Shown here piece after piece: positions 44,110 through 55,091 of a stretch of DNA of 64,000 nucleotides. The notes below the pieces were generated by a model. That model was not told where the DNA came from. It ran no database searches and was given only the letters and a program-made list of their open reading frames with translations. The stretch is from Rhipidocladum racemiflorum (lineage: Eukaryota > Streptophyta > Magnoliopsida > Poales > Poaceae): NCBI GenBank assembly GCA_036346355.1, contig CM070569.1, forward strand, positions 62,210,561-62,274,560. The letters are read 5' to 3'. Positions within the stretch are counted from its first letter, which is position 1; every line of letters begins with the position of its first letter. A program made the position numbers and the translations under genes.

Positions 44110-47100
44110 TCAAGCCACGTTACGAGAATCTAAAATATTTAGACCACTTCTCAATTCACAGAACCTTTTCTCATCAAGGGGCTTGGTGAAAATATCGGCT
44201 AATTGATCATTTGTGCTCACATGTTGAATGTCAATTTCGCCTTTGGTCGCGTGATCTCTTAGGAAGTGATGGCGAATATCTATGTGTTTTGTACGGGAGT
44301 GTTGGACGGGATTGTTGGCAATTTTTATGGCACTCTCATTGTCACACAATAGTGGAACACTTTTGTAGTTTAGGCCATAATCACTCAGGGTTTGTCTCAT
44401 CCAAAGTAATTGGGCACAACAACTCCCGGCAGCTATGTATTCGGCTTCGGCAGTGGATAGGGCTACGAAATTTTGTTTCTTGGAAGACCACGAGACTAGA
44501 GACCTACCCAAGAATTGGCAAGTCCCTGAGGTACTCTTCCTATCCACTTTACAACCGGCATAATCCGCATCGGAATAGCCAACAAGTTCAAAGGAAGATC
44601 CTTTCGGATACCAAAGTCCAAAATGAGGAGTGTGCACTAAGTATCTCAAGATTCTCTTAACGGCCACCATGTGGCACTCTTTTGGAACGGCTTGAAAACG
44701 TGCACACATACAAACGCTAAGCATGATATCGGGCCTAGATGCACAAAGATAAAGAAGAGAACCGATCATCGAACGATATACCTTTTGGATGACCGGTTTA
44801 CCTTCTTTGTCGAGGTCTAGATGCCCGTTGGCTTGCATAGGCGTCTTTATAGGCTTGGCGTCCTCCATTCTAAACTTCTTGAGCATGTCCTTGATGTACT
44901 TGGTTTGACAAATGAAGGTTCCTTCCCTGAGTTGTTTGACTTGAAAGCCGAGGAAGAACTTCAATTCTCGCATCATGGACATCTCGAACCTTTTAGTCAT
45001 GATCTTGCTAAACTCTTTACACGAATGTTCATTAGTAGATCCAAATATGATGTCATCAACATATATTTGGCATACAAATAAATCATTATCTATATGCTTA
45101 GTAAAGAGAGTAGGGTCGGCCTTTCCGACTACAAAACCTTGTCCGAGAAGGAAATCCCATAAACACTCGAACCAAGCCCTTGGTGCTTGCTTAAGTCCAT
45201 AAAGGGCTTTGTGTAGATAGTAGACGTGGTCCGGATGTTTTGGATCTTCAAAGCCGGGTGGTTGCTCGACGTAGACCATCTCAGAGAGTGGTCCATTTAA
45301 GAAGGCGCTCTTTACATCCATTTGATATAGCTTGAAATCATGGTGAGTAGCAAAGGCAAGTAATATTCTAATAGATTCAAGCCTGGCTACTGGAGCATAT
45401 GTTTCATCGAAATCCAAACCTTCGATTTGAGTGTACCCTTGAGCAACCAATCGAGCTTTGTTCCTTGTCACGATTCCATTTTCATCTTGCTTGTTTCGGA
45501 AGACCCACTTAGTGCCGATGACGTTTTGCTTGGGTCTTTTGACAAGCTCCCAGACTTGATTGCGCTTGAAGTTGTTCAGTTCCTCTTGCATAGCCATCAC
45601 CCAATCTGGATCTTCAAGTGCTTCATCTACCTTAAGAGGCTCAAGAGAGGAAACAAACGAGTAAAATTCACAAAAGTTTGCAACTCGTGATCGAGTAGAT
45701 ACTCCCTTGTTAATGTCTCCAAGTATGTTGTCGACTGGATGATCTCTTTGAATGCTTTGATGAACTCTTGGGTGAGGAGCAGTTGAATCTGGAGCTTGAA
45801 TGGGTTCTTCATCTTCTTGGGTGGCATTTGAACCATCTTGAGCTTGCTTGGACGAGGAGGGAATATTGCCTGAGTCATCCCCATCCGGAGACTCCGGTAT
45901 TGGACCCGGAGACTCCGGACCAGTCCGGACACTCCGGGTTTCAGTCCGGAGACTCCGGGTTGGGGTGCTCGGGTGAGTTTCCAGAATTTGAGGTCTTACC
46001 TCCCCAATTGCCAATTTCTTGATTGCTTCACATGGTGGTTCTTCCCTGTCAATCACGGCACGATCAACTTGTTCTACTTGAGAACCGTTAGTCTCATCAA
46101 ACGTTACGTCACGCGAGATCTCAACAACACCGGTGGTATTGTTGAAAACTCGATACGCATAAGCATTGGATCCATAACCAAGTAAGAAACCTTCATCTAC
46201 TTTAGGAGCGAATTTAGAAGACTTAGCCTTTTTGTTAAGGATATAGCATTTACTCCCAAAGACTCGAAAGTAGGAGACATTTGGTTTCTTCCCGGTGAGC
46301 AACTCGTACGCCGTTTTCTTCAAGATCTTGTGGAGGTAGAGGCGGTTGGAGCTGTGGCATGCGGTATTGATGGCTTCCGCCCAAAAGCTATCGGAAACCT
46401 TGTACTCGTCAAGCATCGTCCGCGCCATCTCGATGAGGGTTCGATTCTTCCTCTCGGCTACCCCATTTTGTTGAGGAGAATAGGGAGCCGAGAATTCGTG
46501 CTTGATTCCTTCTTCATCGAGAAACTCCTCCACGCCAATATTCTTGAACTCGGTACCATTGTCGCTCCGAATTCTCTTGATCTTCACTTCAAACTCGTTT
46601 TGAGCCCTTCTCATGAACTTCTTCAATGTCACTTGGACTTCTCCCTTGTCATGTAAGAAAAATACCCAAGTGAATCGAGAAAAGTCATCAACAATAACTA
46701 AGCCATACTTACTTCCCCCGATGCTTATGTAAGCTACGGGACCAAATAAATCCATGTGTAGCATTTCCAACGGTCTTGAGGTCGTCATCACATTTTTGGC
46801 GGGATGGGAGGCACCAACTTGCTTGCCCGCTTGACAAGCGCTACACACCCTATCTTTCTCAAAGACAACATTAGTTAGTCCAAGGATGTGGTTGTCTTTG
46901 ATGAGTTTGTGAAGGTTCCTCATACCGACATGGGCTAGTCGGCGATGCCATAGCCAACCCATGCTAGATTTAGCCATTAAGCACGTTTCAAGATTAAGTC
47001 TATCCGTATTGAAGTCTACGAGATAGAGCTTACCCTTCAAACGTCCTTTGAAGGCTATTGAACCATCAAGCCTCTTAATGACTTCCACACCCTTTTCATT

Positions 47101-47373
47101 AAACAAACAATTGTAACCCGCTTCACACAATTGTGCAACGAACAACAAATTGTAGCTTAATGATTCGACAAGTAAAACATTACTTAAATGGAAATCATTA
47201 GAGATAGAGATTTTACCCAAACCAATTACTTCTCCTTTTCCATTGTCTCCAAAGACAATACTTTCGCTATTTGATCCATTTACATCCAAGTGTGCGAACA
47301 TTGCCTTTTCTCCGGTCATATGATGCGTGCATCCGCTATCCAAAATCCAACTTGTTCCACCGGAGATATAGGC
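44110..47373 (-). CDS. pol: Sirevirus 2 pol polyprotein, intact reading frame
   Basis: Open for about 1,087 codons from just after a TAG at 47374-47376 to the stop at 44110. Protease motif WILDSGCTHHMTG. Integrase finger (HRRLAHVG; CSACQAGK) and core D-D-E (MDLFGP; RSDNGTE; NGVAERKNR). A low-complexity linker follows (SLRTETRSVRTGPESPGPIP), encoded by the palindromic repeats described elsewhere. Then reverse transcriptase (KARLVAQGYTQIEG; YGLKQAPRAW; YVDDIIFG) and RNase H (YSDADYAGC; STSGTC; LSTAEAEYIA), ending in LADIFTKPLDEKRF. All catalytic residues visible by eye are present. It lacks its own start codon and follows gag in another frame, so expression would need frameshifting, readthrough or splicing. 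Confidence 0.93.
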   Translation of the reverse strand, partial: AYISGGTSWILDSGCTHHMTGEKAMFAHLDVNGSNSESIVFGDNGKGEVIGLGKISISNDFHLSNVLLVESLSYNLLFVAQLCEAGYNCLFNEKGVEVIKRLDGSIAFKGRLKGKLYLVDFNTDRLNLETCLMAKSSMGWLWHRRLAHVGMRNLHKLIKDNHILGLTNVVFEKDRVCSACQAGKQVGASHPAKNVMTTSRPLEMLHMDLFGPVAYISIGGSKYGLVIVDDFSRFTWVFFLHDKGEVQVTLKKFMRRAQNEFEVKIKRIRSDNGTEFKNIGVEEFLDEEGIKHEFSAPYSPQQNGVAERKNRTLIEMARTMLDEYKVSDSFWAEAINTACHSSNRLYLHKILKKTAYELLTGKKPNVSYFRVFGSKCYILNKKAKSSKFAPKVDEGFLLGYGSNAYAYRVFNNTTGVVEISRDVTFDETNGSQVEQVDRAVIDREEPPCEAIKKLAIGEVRPQILETHPSTPTRSLRTETRSVRTGPESPGPIPESPDGDDSGNIPSSSKQAQDGSNATQEDEEPIQAPDSTAPHPRVHQSIQRDHPVDNILGDINKGVSTRSRVANFCEFYSFVSSLEPLKVDEALEDPDWVMAMQEELNNFKRNQVWELVKRPKQNVIGTKWVFRNKQDENGIVTRNKARLVAQGYTQIEGLDFDETYAPVARLESIRILLAFATHHDFKLYQMDVKSAFLNGPLSEMVYVEQPPGFEDPKHPDHVYYLHKALYGLKQAPRAWFECLWDFLLGQGFVVGKADPTLFTKHIDNDLFVCQIYVDDIIFGSTNEHSCKEFSKIMTKRFEMSMMRELKFFLGFQVKQLREGTFICQTKYIKDMLKKFRMEDAKPIKTPMQANGHLDLDKEGKPVIQKVYRSMIGSLLYLCASRPDIMLSVCMCARFQAVPKECHMVAVKRILRYLVHTPHFGLWYPKGSSFELVGYSDADYAGCKVDRKSTSGTCQFLGRSLVSWSSKKQNFVALSTAEAEYIAAGSCCAQLLWMRQTLSDYGLNYKSVPLLCDNESAIKIANNPVQHSRTKHIDIRHHFLRDHATKGEIDIQHVSTNDQLADIFTKPLDEKRFCELRSGLNILDSRNVA

Positions 47374-47467
47374 CTACAAAAACATATTTAGTTTTTGCTC
47401 TTTGGTACCCAAACTTGGTTAGGTCCACGCACGTTAGTAACAAGCGATTTAGGGACCCAAATAGAAC

Positions 47468-49269
47468 TGTGAAATCATGTGTTGAAAAATTGGCTTAGAA
47501 TTGAATTTGCAAAATGTGTTTGTTCATGTGTTTTATCAATTTGACAAGAAACAGTAAGTTTCGCTTTGGCGCCGGACCAAACTTAAAGAAAACAGTAAGT
47601 TTCCCATCTACGACGGACAAATTTTGTTGGTCTGTCAAAAACATGCTTTGGCAACCTCACTTTCCCATGTACGACGGACCGATTTTGTTTGTCTGTCGTG
47701 AACGTGTTTTTGAGCTCATGAGTCGAACTCAATTCTCCAAGAAGCCAGTAAGTTTTGCATGTACGACGGACCAAGTTTTTGGGTCTGTCGTGGACATGCT
47801 TTTTGAGCTTATGTGCCAAACTCTTTTCCAAAGGAACCGATATTTTCACTTGTACAACAGACTGATTTTGTTGGTCCGTTGTGAACGTGTTTTGCTCGGT
47901 TTTGATTTTTTCTTGAAACCGAGACTTTCATGTGTACATCGGACCAATTTTGTCTGTCCGTTGTGAACGGTTTTTTGAGTGGTTTTTCATGTGTACGCCG
48001 GACCATATTTGTTTGTCCGTCGTGAATGCGTTTTTGCTGAATTAGGGTTTTGAGCAAAATTGGAATTGTGTTTGATTCATTTTTGGGATTATGAAATTTG
48101 TGAGAATTTCATGATGCTTCTTTTGAAGTGGACTTTATGCAATGCTCATGTGAGTAGTTGCATGGATTGACATTGAGTCAAGTCGTGGACTTGTGCTCGG
48201 ATTTGTTTTGTGGTTTGTTCATGCGCAGGTATTGCTCGAGGGCGAACGTGGTCGATGACGGGACCGGAACTAGGTTCATGGAGGAACTGAGGTTCGGGAC
48301 TAGGTTCAGGAGGAACTGAGGTCTTGGTGGTCAAGGATGTCATGCGGGACGTTCGGGCTAAGAGAATGGTGCACATGAAGAATGGTTAGTCACGTGAGAA
48401 TGGCAGGAGGTCATTCGCGTGCAAAGTGTTAGTCACGTGAGTATGGCAGGTGGCCATACGCGTGCAAAGTGTTAGTCACGTGAGTATGGTAGGGTTGCCA
48501 TATGCGTGCAAGAGTTGTACTCGGCCAGGTTGGGCCAAGTAGAGTTGTGTTGGATACAGATTCCTTCTAGGGAATAGGAATCGTATTCAGAACTCCTTGT
48601 GGGTTGGTGCTTTAAATAGGAGGGTTTGTCTCCTGTTGAAGAGCATCGAATTGAGGAGAGCTAGGCGCATAGAGCCTTGGGCTCAAAGTTTAGGGTTTGT
48701 ACTCTTTTGATGGGAGTACTTTAGACAAAAGAAATAAAGATCAATTCTTCTAGTTCCCGCATTGCTTCAACGTTCTCTTTTTGGTTCTTGTTTGCATGCT
48801 TGTTCTAGTTCTAGATTGGTTTTTGTTCTTTAAGTTTTATCTTGATTTGATCCATCAAAAACCTCTCTAGGGTATTGATATAGTGTTTCTCAAAGTCTAG
48901 TTGATCAATCTTTTGTCGTTCTTGTTTAATCTTGAAGTTTTGATTAGATTGATTCTCGTCAAGTTCTGGATCAGCAAGCTTGCAAAGCTCATAACTTTTG
49001 ATCCGTAAGTCCGATCGAGCTGATTCTTTTTGGGTTCGATTCGTATTGGAATATAGTTTCTCGTTTCCAAATTTCAGATCAATCTAACGGTTGGATCTCT
49101 GGGAATTCTCATTTTACCGAACCTTTGTCATTCTGTTTTTGTCGAAAACGAGGCAATTATTTGGTTCTGTTTTGGGGTGAACTTTTAGTAGATCAAGAAT
49201 TTGGTTTTAGCTTCCGCACAATCATTCACCCCCCCTCTGATTGCTATATTCGTGTCTTTCGATCCTACA
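47468..49269 (+). mobile_element. Solo LTR of a Sirevirus 1-related element, inside Sirevirus 2 gag
   Basis: 1802 bp, plus orientation, begins TGTGAAATCATGTG and ends CGATCCTACA, flanked by a perfect target duplication agaac (47463-47467 and 49270-49274). The first about 55 bp and the last about 70 bp match the Sirevirus 1 LTR closely, while the middle is longer and different. It includes a minisatellite of gacggaccaattttg-type units (47585-48025). TATA-like ctttaaatagg at about 48611. Solo LTRs arise by recombination between the two LTRs of a complete element. Confidence 0.92.
47585..48025 (+). repeat. Minisatellite with paired ACGACGGAC/GTCCGTCGT arms
   Basis: Six or seven imperfect units, each with a (t)acgacggaccaattttg half followed by a gtctgtcgtgaacgtg half, i.e. 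an inverted pair separated by an A/T-rich loop. Spacing varies from about 60 to 90 bp. The unit is absent from the Sirevirus 1 LTR. Confidence 0.8.
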
Positions 49270-51454
49270 AGAACGAACACGAGGAGTATTTTTCGGCTTA
49301 CGTCCAACATGATAAGCAACTACACGACCGAGGTTAGTCTTTTTAAGCACATAAGAAGCAAAGAACTCGGAGTGAGCTTTGTGCTTGGATGTTCCTTCGC
49401 CTTTTACAAAGTGAATGGGCTTGCTTAAAGGAGCAACAACAATGTTGCTCTTTTTGCCCTTTGGCGGAACATACCCAAGCCCTTGCCTCTTAGGATTACC
49501 TTGGCGCTTACCGAGATACTCCTCTAAACCCTTGCTTGCCTTGTAGGACTTTTGAAGTCCATCTTCAAGCATCACCTTAAGCTTCTCATTTTCATGAGCT
49601 AAGACTTTCAAAGTCTCACGGTTAGTAACACAAGTAGCAACATCAACATTATAGCATCTAGCACAACCGTTGCTTGTTGAGGGTAATGAAACATTGGAGT
49701 TGTTGATTGAGGTAGAAGCTCTATTCGAGAGATCAACAAGCTTCACTTCAAGAGCCTTGCAAGCATCCTTTGCTTGAGCAAGTTGCTCTAAGAGTGAAGC
49801 GTTGGTGATCTCAAGACTAATTGCTTCATTCTTGGTCAAATTCGAGCTTTTGACCAAGTCTTTATTCTTTTTCTTTTCAAAAGCTAAGCTCTTCTCTAGC
49901 TCAAGGTTCTTCTCCTTTTCAAAAATAAGGAGATCTTCTTGAGCTTCGAGAATAGCTTCCTTTTGCTCAACAACCTCCTCCAATCTTTCAATATCCTTAA
50001 GTAGCAAGTCTAATTTTTTAACATCAAAATCATCCATAGACTTAAATGCTACTTCTTCCTCATCACTAGCATCATCGCAATCATCTAAGCTATAATCTAC
50101 AATAGAGAGAGTGGAGCTTTTAGATGATACCTTGTGCCCCTTTGCCATGAGGCAAATTGGAGCATCTCTTTCGCCGTCGCTTAAGTTGTCAAAGAGACTC
50201 TTTGACTTTGTCGGTGGAGTAGCGATGGCGACGGTGGCAAGTCCATCTTCATTGTCGGAGTTGGAATCGGACTCGGACTCGGAGTCGGAGTTCCACTCCT
50301 TGCCGATGTAAGCGTGACCCTTGCCCTTGTACCTCTTGCTCTTGTCCTTGTCCTTCTTCTTGAACTTGTCGTTCTTGTAGGGCTTGTCTTCCTTCTTTTC
50401 TTTGTGAGGGCACTCGGCAATGAAATGACCGGGTTCCCCATACTCATAGCACTTTCTTGAAGAGTGCCGCCCTCTTGATTTGTTGCCATAGCCCTTGGAG
50501 TGACTTCCCGGCTTGTAGCCTTTCTTTTTCAAGAATTTGTTGAATCTTCTTACGAGCAAGACCATGTCTTCATTTGTCAAGGGGCCACTTGATTCTTCTT
50601 CATCGCTCGAGCTCTCTTCGGCTTCTTGTGCCACCTTGACGGCCTTCAAGGCGATGCCCTTCTTCTTGCCGGACTTGAGCTCCTCCACCACTTCCGCTTC
50701 CTTAACCATCATCTCATCCATCATTAGCCGGCCAATCACATCATGAGGAGTGAGTATCGAAGTTTGGCCGGTCGCGGATGAGTTGCACAAGGTTGCGGTT
50801 GGTGGGAGTAATCACTTGGAGGATGATCTTGACAATTGCTTTGTCGGTGAGCTCGGTGCTTCCAAGTCCTTTAGCTTGATTTACTAGCACCATCAAGCGA
50901 TCAAACATTTTTGTGTAGGATTCTCCTTCTTCTAGCGTGAATCGGCTCAATTCTCCAATGATGAGCTCTATCTTGGATTCACGGACACTTGACACTCCTT
51001 CGTGTGTTACCATTAGCCTTTCCCAAATGTCCTTGGCATTGTCAAGGCCATCTACTCAGTTGAACTCCGAGTCACTCAAAGCGTTGAACAAGGCATTGAC
51101 GGCCAAGTCGTTGAAGTGTTGAGCTTTGTCTTCTTCGGAGGTGAGATTGTTGGGGTTGGCGGGCTTGAAACCTGTTTCAACAATCTTCCAAATACAAGGA
51201 TGAAGTGATCTCAAATGCATCTTCATCTTATGTTTCCATGCCGCGTAGCGAGTGCCGTCAAAATGAGGCGCTCGTCCGGACGAAATGGAGACATATGATG
51301 AAGAGTTTGAGACTCCAAAAGATGAATAATCTAAAGGAATTGCAACCCCTATACCGGAACCCGTGGCCTTGTCTTGCGCATGGGTTTCGGTAACTTTCTC
51401 TATATCCGACATCTTTGTTTCTCCAAGCGGTTAAGCCAAAATAAAGGAGATTTG

Positions 51455-51466
51455 GCTCTGATACCA
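51455..51466 (-). promoter_or_regulatory. Primer-binding site of Sirevirus 2
   Basis: Minus-strand TGGTATCAGAGC, two bases from the 5' LTR, complementary to initiator Met tRNA; same spacing as in Sirevirus 1. Confidence 0.93.
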
Positions 51467-51468
51467 AT

Positions 51469-52332
51469 TGAAAGGACCAACGATGTCGCCTAGAGGGGGG
51501 GTGAATAGGCGGATTAAAAAATCGCAGCGGAATTAAAACAGGCCGATAACACCACGAAGAATTGCTTGGAGGATGAACTAGTGCTCAACAACTAGAAATG
51601 AATGCACCTAGCACTTTACTTCTTCCTCTCCTCACCAAAATGGATCAACAACCAAATCTAATGGTGGGAGGAAGTATGAGCTCTATTGAATGCTTGGAAG
51701 AGGTTAGGAGTGGCTTGAATGCTGCAATGAATGAGCTCAATCCAAATCCTAGCCGTTGGGAGAGAGTGGGGGCTTTAAATAGTCAGTTCAAAAACTAGCC
51801 GTTACTCTCGTTTTTGTACAGGTCGGAGTGTCCGGACAAATAACCCGGAGACTCCGGACACAATGTCCGGAAACTCCGGACAATCTGGAATAAAAGTGGC
51901 CGAGGGGTCCAACCCGGAGACTCCGGACATATTGTCCGGATACTCTAGATTGAAACCGGATACTCCGGACAGAATGTCCGGACTCTCCGAGTTTAGGAGC
52001 TCGGTTTGAATTCTAGATTTTGGAAAATGCAAGTGTTTGTGTGCTAGTTTGAATGCAAGTTTTGATGTTGAGCACATGCACATCCTAAAATCGATTTTCC
52101 GTCGCATCCTCTTAATAGTACGGCTATCCTTAAGACTCAAAACAATATAAAAATTACAAGTCTTCGTCTTGATGCCGTTTTCTCGAAATTTGACGCGCTT
52201 AGGACCGTCCAATCTTATTCCGAGCTTGATGTGATCTCGATAACTGCATTAATCTTAGTTGAAGCATTAGATCACATTAATTGTGTCATCATTAATCACC
52301 AAAATAAAATGAGGGGCCTAGATGCACTTTCA
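51469..52332 (-). repeat. 5' LTR of Sirevirus 2 with a 531-bp deletion
   Basis: 864 bp. The sequence aggccga joins directly to taacaccacg, skipping the segment equivalent to 39668-40198 of the other LTR; an 18-bp palindrome copy is also missing. The TATA-proximal part remains. Confidence 0.9.
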
Positions 52333-52337
52333 GTCTA

Positions 52338-52640
52338 AAAAAAATTTATAATACTTCTGGGTCTATTTTTTCTTCGGAAAAAGATCGCAAAATCATTTTT
52401 TGTTCCTGCGCACGTCATGTGCCGCGCGTACGGGCCCAGGTTCTTTCTCCATTTTCCCCGAAAAAAAATGTTTTCACCAACAGAGAGATGTGTATTTTTT
52501 TCCCGGCTCGGTCTCTACGGTTTCTCGAGCCTCAAATTTTTTTGAAAATACGTCAAAGTCTATTTTTTCGCTGGAAAAAACGCAAAATTATTTTACGTTC
52601 ACGTGCGCGGCGTGCGCCGCGCTTACGGGCCTAGTTCACC
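52338..52640. repeat. Tandem-repeat block, right part
   Basis: One partial and one full copy of the approximately 190-bp unit found at 39330-39589 (landmarks: cccgaaaaaaaatg, cagagagatgtgta, cggtctctacgg, cgcaaaattattttacgttc and a CG-rich end). Confidence 0.75.
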
Positions 52641-53350
52641 AGATATTCCGAGGGTGGGAGAGAGTGTGAACGGAATATGATGTTGATAGATGTATCATAT
52701 GATATGGTGTGTTCCATCTTCATGACGTAGGATAAGGATAATTTTGGATTCGTGAACCCTAACAAATGAATTCGCCTAAGAACACGCTCGTGATCCACGT
52801 CTACTTGACCACGCAAGAATTAGACTTATGGTTCTTGCAAGAACAACGAAGATACTTACAGGAAAATCGTCCAATTCTCAAAAGGTAGCGCGTAGCATAA
52901 ATCCAGAAATAAGAAAAATTAGCTATCTTAAAAATAACGTGATCTGAGTTTACAATAGAGAACAATACAAATAAATAAAAGAGACTAAGGGGCGTGAAAC
53001 CTAGCCAATGTCCGGCAAGGTGGATTCCACCCTCGTAGACTCTATCTCTAACTCAAATTACTAATTTAATTTGGTTAATGTAGAAGCTAATACTTGTCAG
53101 TCAATTTAAAGATAGAAGAAAATTGATTCTGACCATCTCGTAATGGAGTGAAATAGATATGATGTTCTAAGCTTTCAAACAAGTGCAAAAATACTGCAAT
53201 CCAAGTCCGTATGTGAGAATTATGGTATTTTTAAATCTAGCTAGTCTGGCATTCCCAATTGAAGTCTTTTACTCCAAATCTAATTCAGCATTATCTCTTC
53301 TTTTATTTCTTTATCTTCTCCGAATCGGGTGGCCCATGTGGTCTGGCCCC
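52641..53350. other. No gene seen
   Basis: A/T-rich sequence without a supported open frame. It ends at the hAT target site. Confidence 0.4.
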
Positions 53351-53358
53351 ATCCTCTC

Positions 53359-54292
53359 TAGGGGTGAAACCGGGTCGGATACGGACGGATATTGCTCGTC
53401 CCGTATCCTAACCTATATGTTTTTTCCGGATTCGGAGTCGGATACGGATACGAATTCGGATTATTCGGGATTCGGATACGGAGCGGATACCTGACGGATT
53501 CAGGTCGGGATCGGATATCATATTCGGAGAGTAGTATAGTACATAATTGTGTACGTAAAAGAAAGAATAAAGCATTAACCTTACAACATTAGCTTCAAGT
53601 CATAATTATTTCAACGTAGGATAGTAGTATAGTTAGAGGTGCAAATGGGTCGGATTCAAGGAGAGAGATCGAGACATAAAGAAAACAGAGAACAAGGGGA
53701 GCTCTTTCATCAAACTTAACCTTACAGAATAAATTCCTGGAGATATTAAATAGTATTGAATTGTCACATTCTGACAAACTGAAGATAGACTTCTCTCATA
53801 ATGAGGACTACTCGGATTTGTTTGCTATGCTTCAATTTAGTGACTCAACTAATTCTAGTAATTTGAATAGAAAAGAAGTTTATCAAATAAGTTGAACAAA
53901 TCAATTTAGGTAAAAGCATTATGTCATCACTCTATTTGTTTGTTGATAGATTTGTTGAAGTTCACGCTTAATAACAAAGTAGTGTTTTTTAGTGCCAGTA
54001 GCAAACAACTACTCTATCTATCCAATAATGAACCAAATTAATGGAAGAATTACTGATTTTATCCGGATACCGGGTCGGATATTTACCGGATATCTGGTCG
54101 GATATTGCTCTTCCCATATCCTAACCCATATTACATGAGATTTTTCGGATACGGATCGAATATTGCTCTTCCCATATCCTAACCCATATTACATTGGATT
54201 TTCCGGATACGGATACGGATAACATCGGTACAGATTTTAAACGGATTCGGGATCGGATCGGGCGGATATTTCCTGTCATGTTTTCACCCCTA
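53359..54292. mobile_element. Non-autonomous hAT element, 934 bp
   Basis: Terminal inverted repeats taggggtgaaac and gttttcaccccta (11-12 bp) with a perfect 8-bp target duplication atcctctc (53351-53358 and 54293-54300); the 8-bp length is diagnostic of hAT. Both subterminal regions carry many copies of ggatacgga/tatccg-type motifs (53370-53530 and 54060-54270), typical transposase-binding arrays. The A/T-rich centre encodes no transposase. Confidence 0.88.
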
Positions 54293-54300
54293 ATCCTCTC

Positions 54301-54759
54301 TCATCTCCCACTGGGTTCCACCATTGTTCATTGACACAATTGGATTCTATTTGATATTCTCGTAATCTTCATACCCAACAACAAGAAAGCATACGCTATT
54401 AGGTAGTATATAGTTCTCATGTAAATATAATGAAAATGGCTTAAGGAAAAGATTTACTTGTTGATATTTAATGCGGTTTAGTAATTCTTTCCAGTTAATT
54501 AAGATATTAAACCGAAAAGTATTGGATGTATACATATACACATCAAAATATACCAAGAAAATTTTGTTACACATCAAGACAAGCACATACGCTAGTGTCG
54601 GACGAAACATGTACCAAAGTGAGGTGCCGTGGTAGAAGAGCGCAACAGGTGACACGTGTCGCTTATTGTTACTTCCGCGGTCGAAAAGTGGACCAGATTT
54701 ACATTTTCGTTCGAACAAGAGGCCATATATATATAAATATTAGTATGTGATACTGAAAT
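54301..54759. other. A/T-rich sequence, no gene seen
   Basis: A 123-codon minus-strand frame (54347-54718) is rich in Phe, Tyr and Ile as expected by chance from A/T-rich DNA, and shows no family motif. Confidence 0.4.
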
Positions 54760-55091
54760 AAAATATGATAAATCCATATATTCAATTATAGAAACTAATG
54801 AAATAGAAAATAACAAAGAAGAGGTAGAGTCTAGTGATGATGAAATAGACTTAAATGATGACTTAGCCGGATTAAAAATAGAAATGATGGATCAAATACA
54901 TTTTGAACATGATTGGATCAGGGGAAAAGGAGATTATGATATAAAATGTGCATGTTGTAAATATTACCCTAGTTAAGAAAATAGAGCTATATATGGTACA
55001 TGTTTAAAGCAAGCATGTTTAGAATACTTAAAAGCAAATAATCAAAAATGGAGAAAAGAAATAGAATCAGAATCCAATGAAAATTAGAATC
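54760..55091 (+). pseudogene. A/T-rich acidic, cysteine-rich ORF remnant, possibly pararetroviral
   Basis: A plus-strand frame runs from about 54763 to a TAA at 54974, and in the same frame on to a TAG at 55085. The first part is acidic (VESSDDEIDLNDDL), the second has paired cysteines (CACCKYY, then C-x4-C) and a Lys/Glu-rich end. Codons are strongly A/T-biased, unlike host genes here. About 40 bp downstream a ctctactatagaaggg motif sits where a viral-type promoter might be. This combination recalls the end of a caulimovirus-like ORF before its intergenic promoter, but no reverse transcriptase or movement protein is present. An unknown A/T-rich transposon is an equal possibility. Confidence 0.25.

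Larger units (their letters stand above)
47388..51412 (-). pseudogene. gag: Sirevirus 2 gag, split by a solo LTR and mutated
   Basis: Starts at the ATG at 51412 (MSDIEKVTETHAQD). A capsid-type region follows (FDGTRYAAWKHKMKMHLRSL), then an in-frame TGA at 51056-51058 where related proteins have arginine. A frameshift near 50757 follows RDRPNFDT. The zinc knuckle reads CYEYGEPGHFIAEC, with Tyr in place of its second Cys. A long Lys/Glu coiled-coil region (LEEVVEQKEAILEAQEDLLI) is typical of Sirevirus gags. At 49270 the frame is cut after RVRS by the solo LTR and resumes at 47462 with IWVPKSLVTN and VWVPKSKN, then a stop at 47388. Removing the LTR and one TSD copy restores frame exactly across that junction. 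Confidence 0.88.
39590..52332 (-). mobile_element. Sirevirus-type Copia retrotransposon 2 (minus strand), carrying a nested solo LTR
   Basis: The right LTR (51469-52332) is the 5' LTR and the left one (39590-40998) the 3' LTR; both read TGAAAGTGCATC..GGTCCTTTCA on the minus strand. A perfect target duplication gtcta lies at 39585-39589 and 52333-52337. On the minus strand the order is primer site, gag, pol (Copia order), a third ORF region, polypurine tract. By eye the alignable LTR parts differ by about a dozen substitutions in about 830 bp, so it is older than Sirevirus 1. Pol is open throughout, while gag and ORF3 contain stops, frameshifts and a 1.8-kb solo LTR. The 5' LTR has lost 531 bp. 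Confidence 0.95.
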
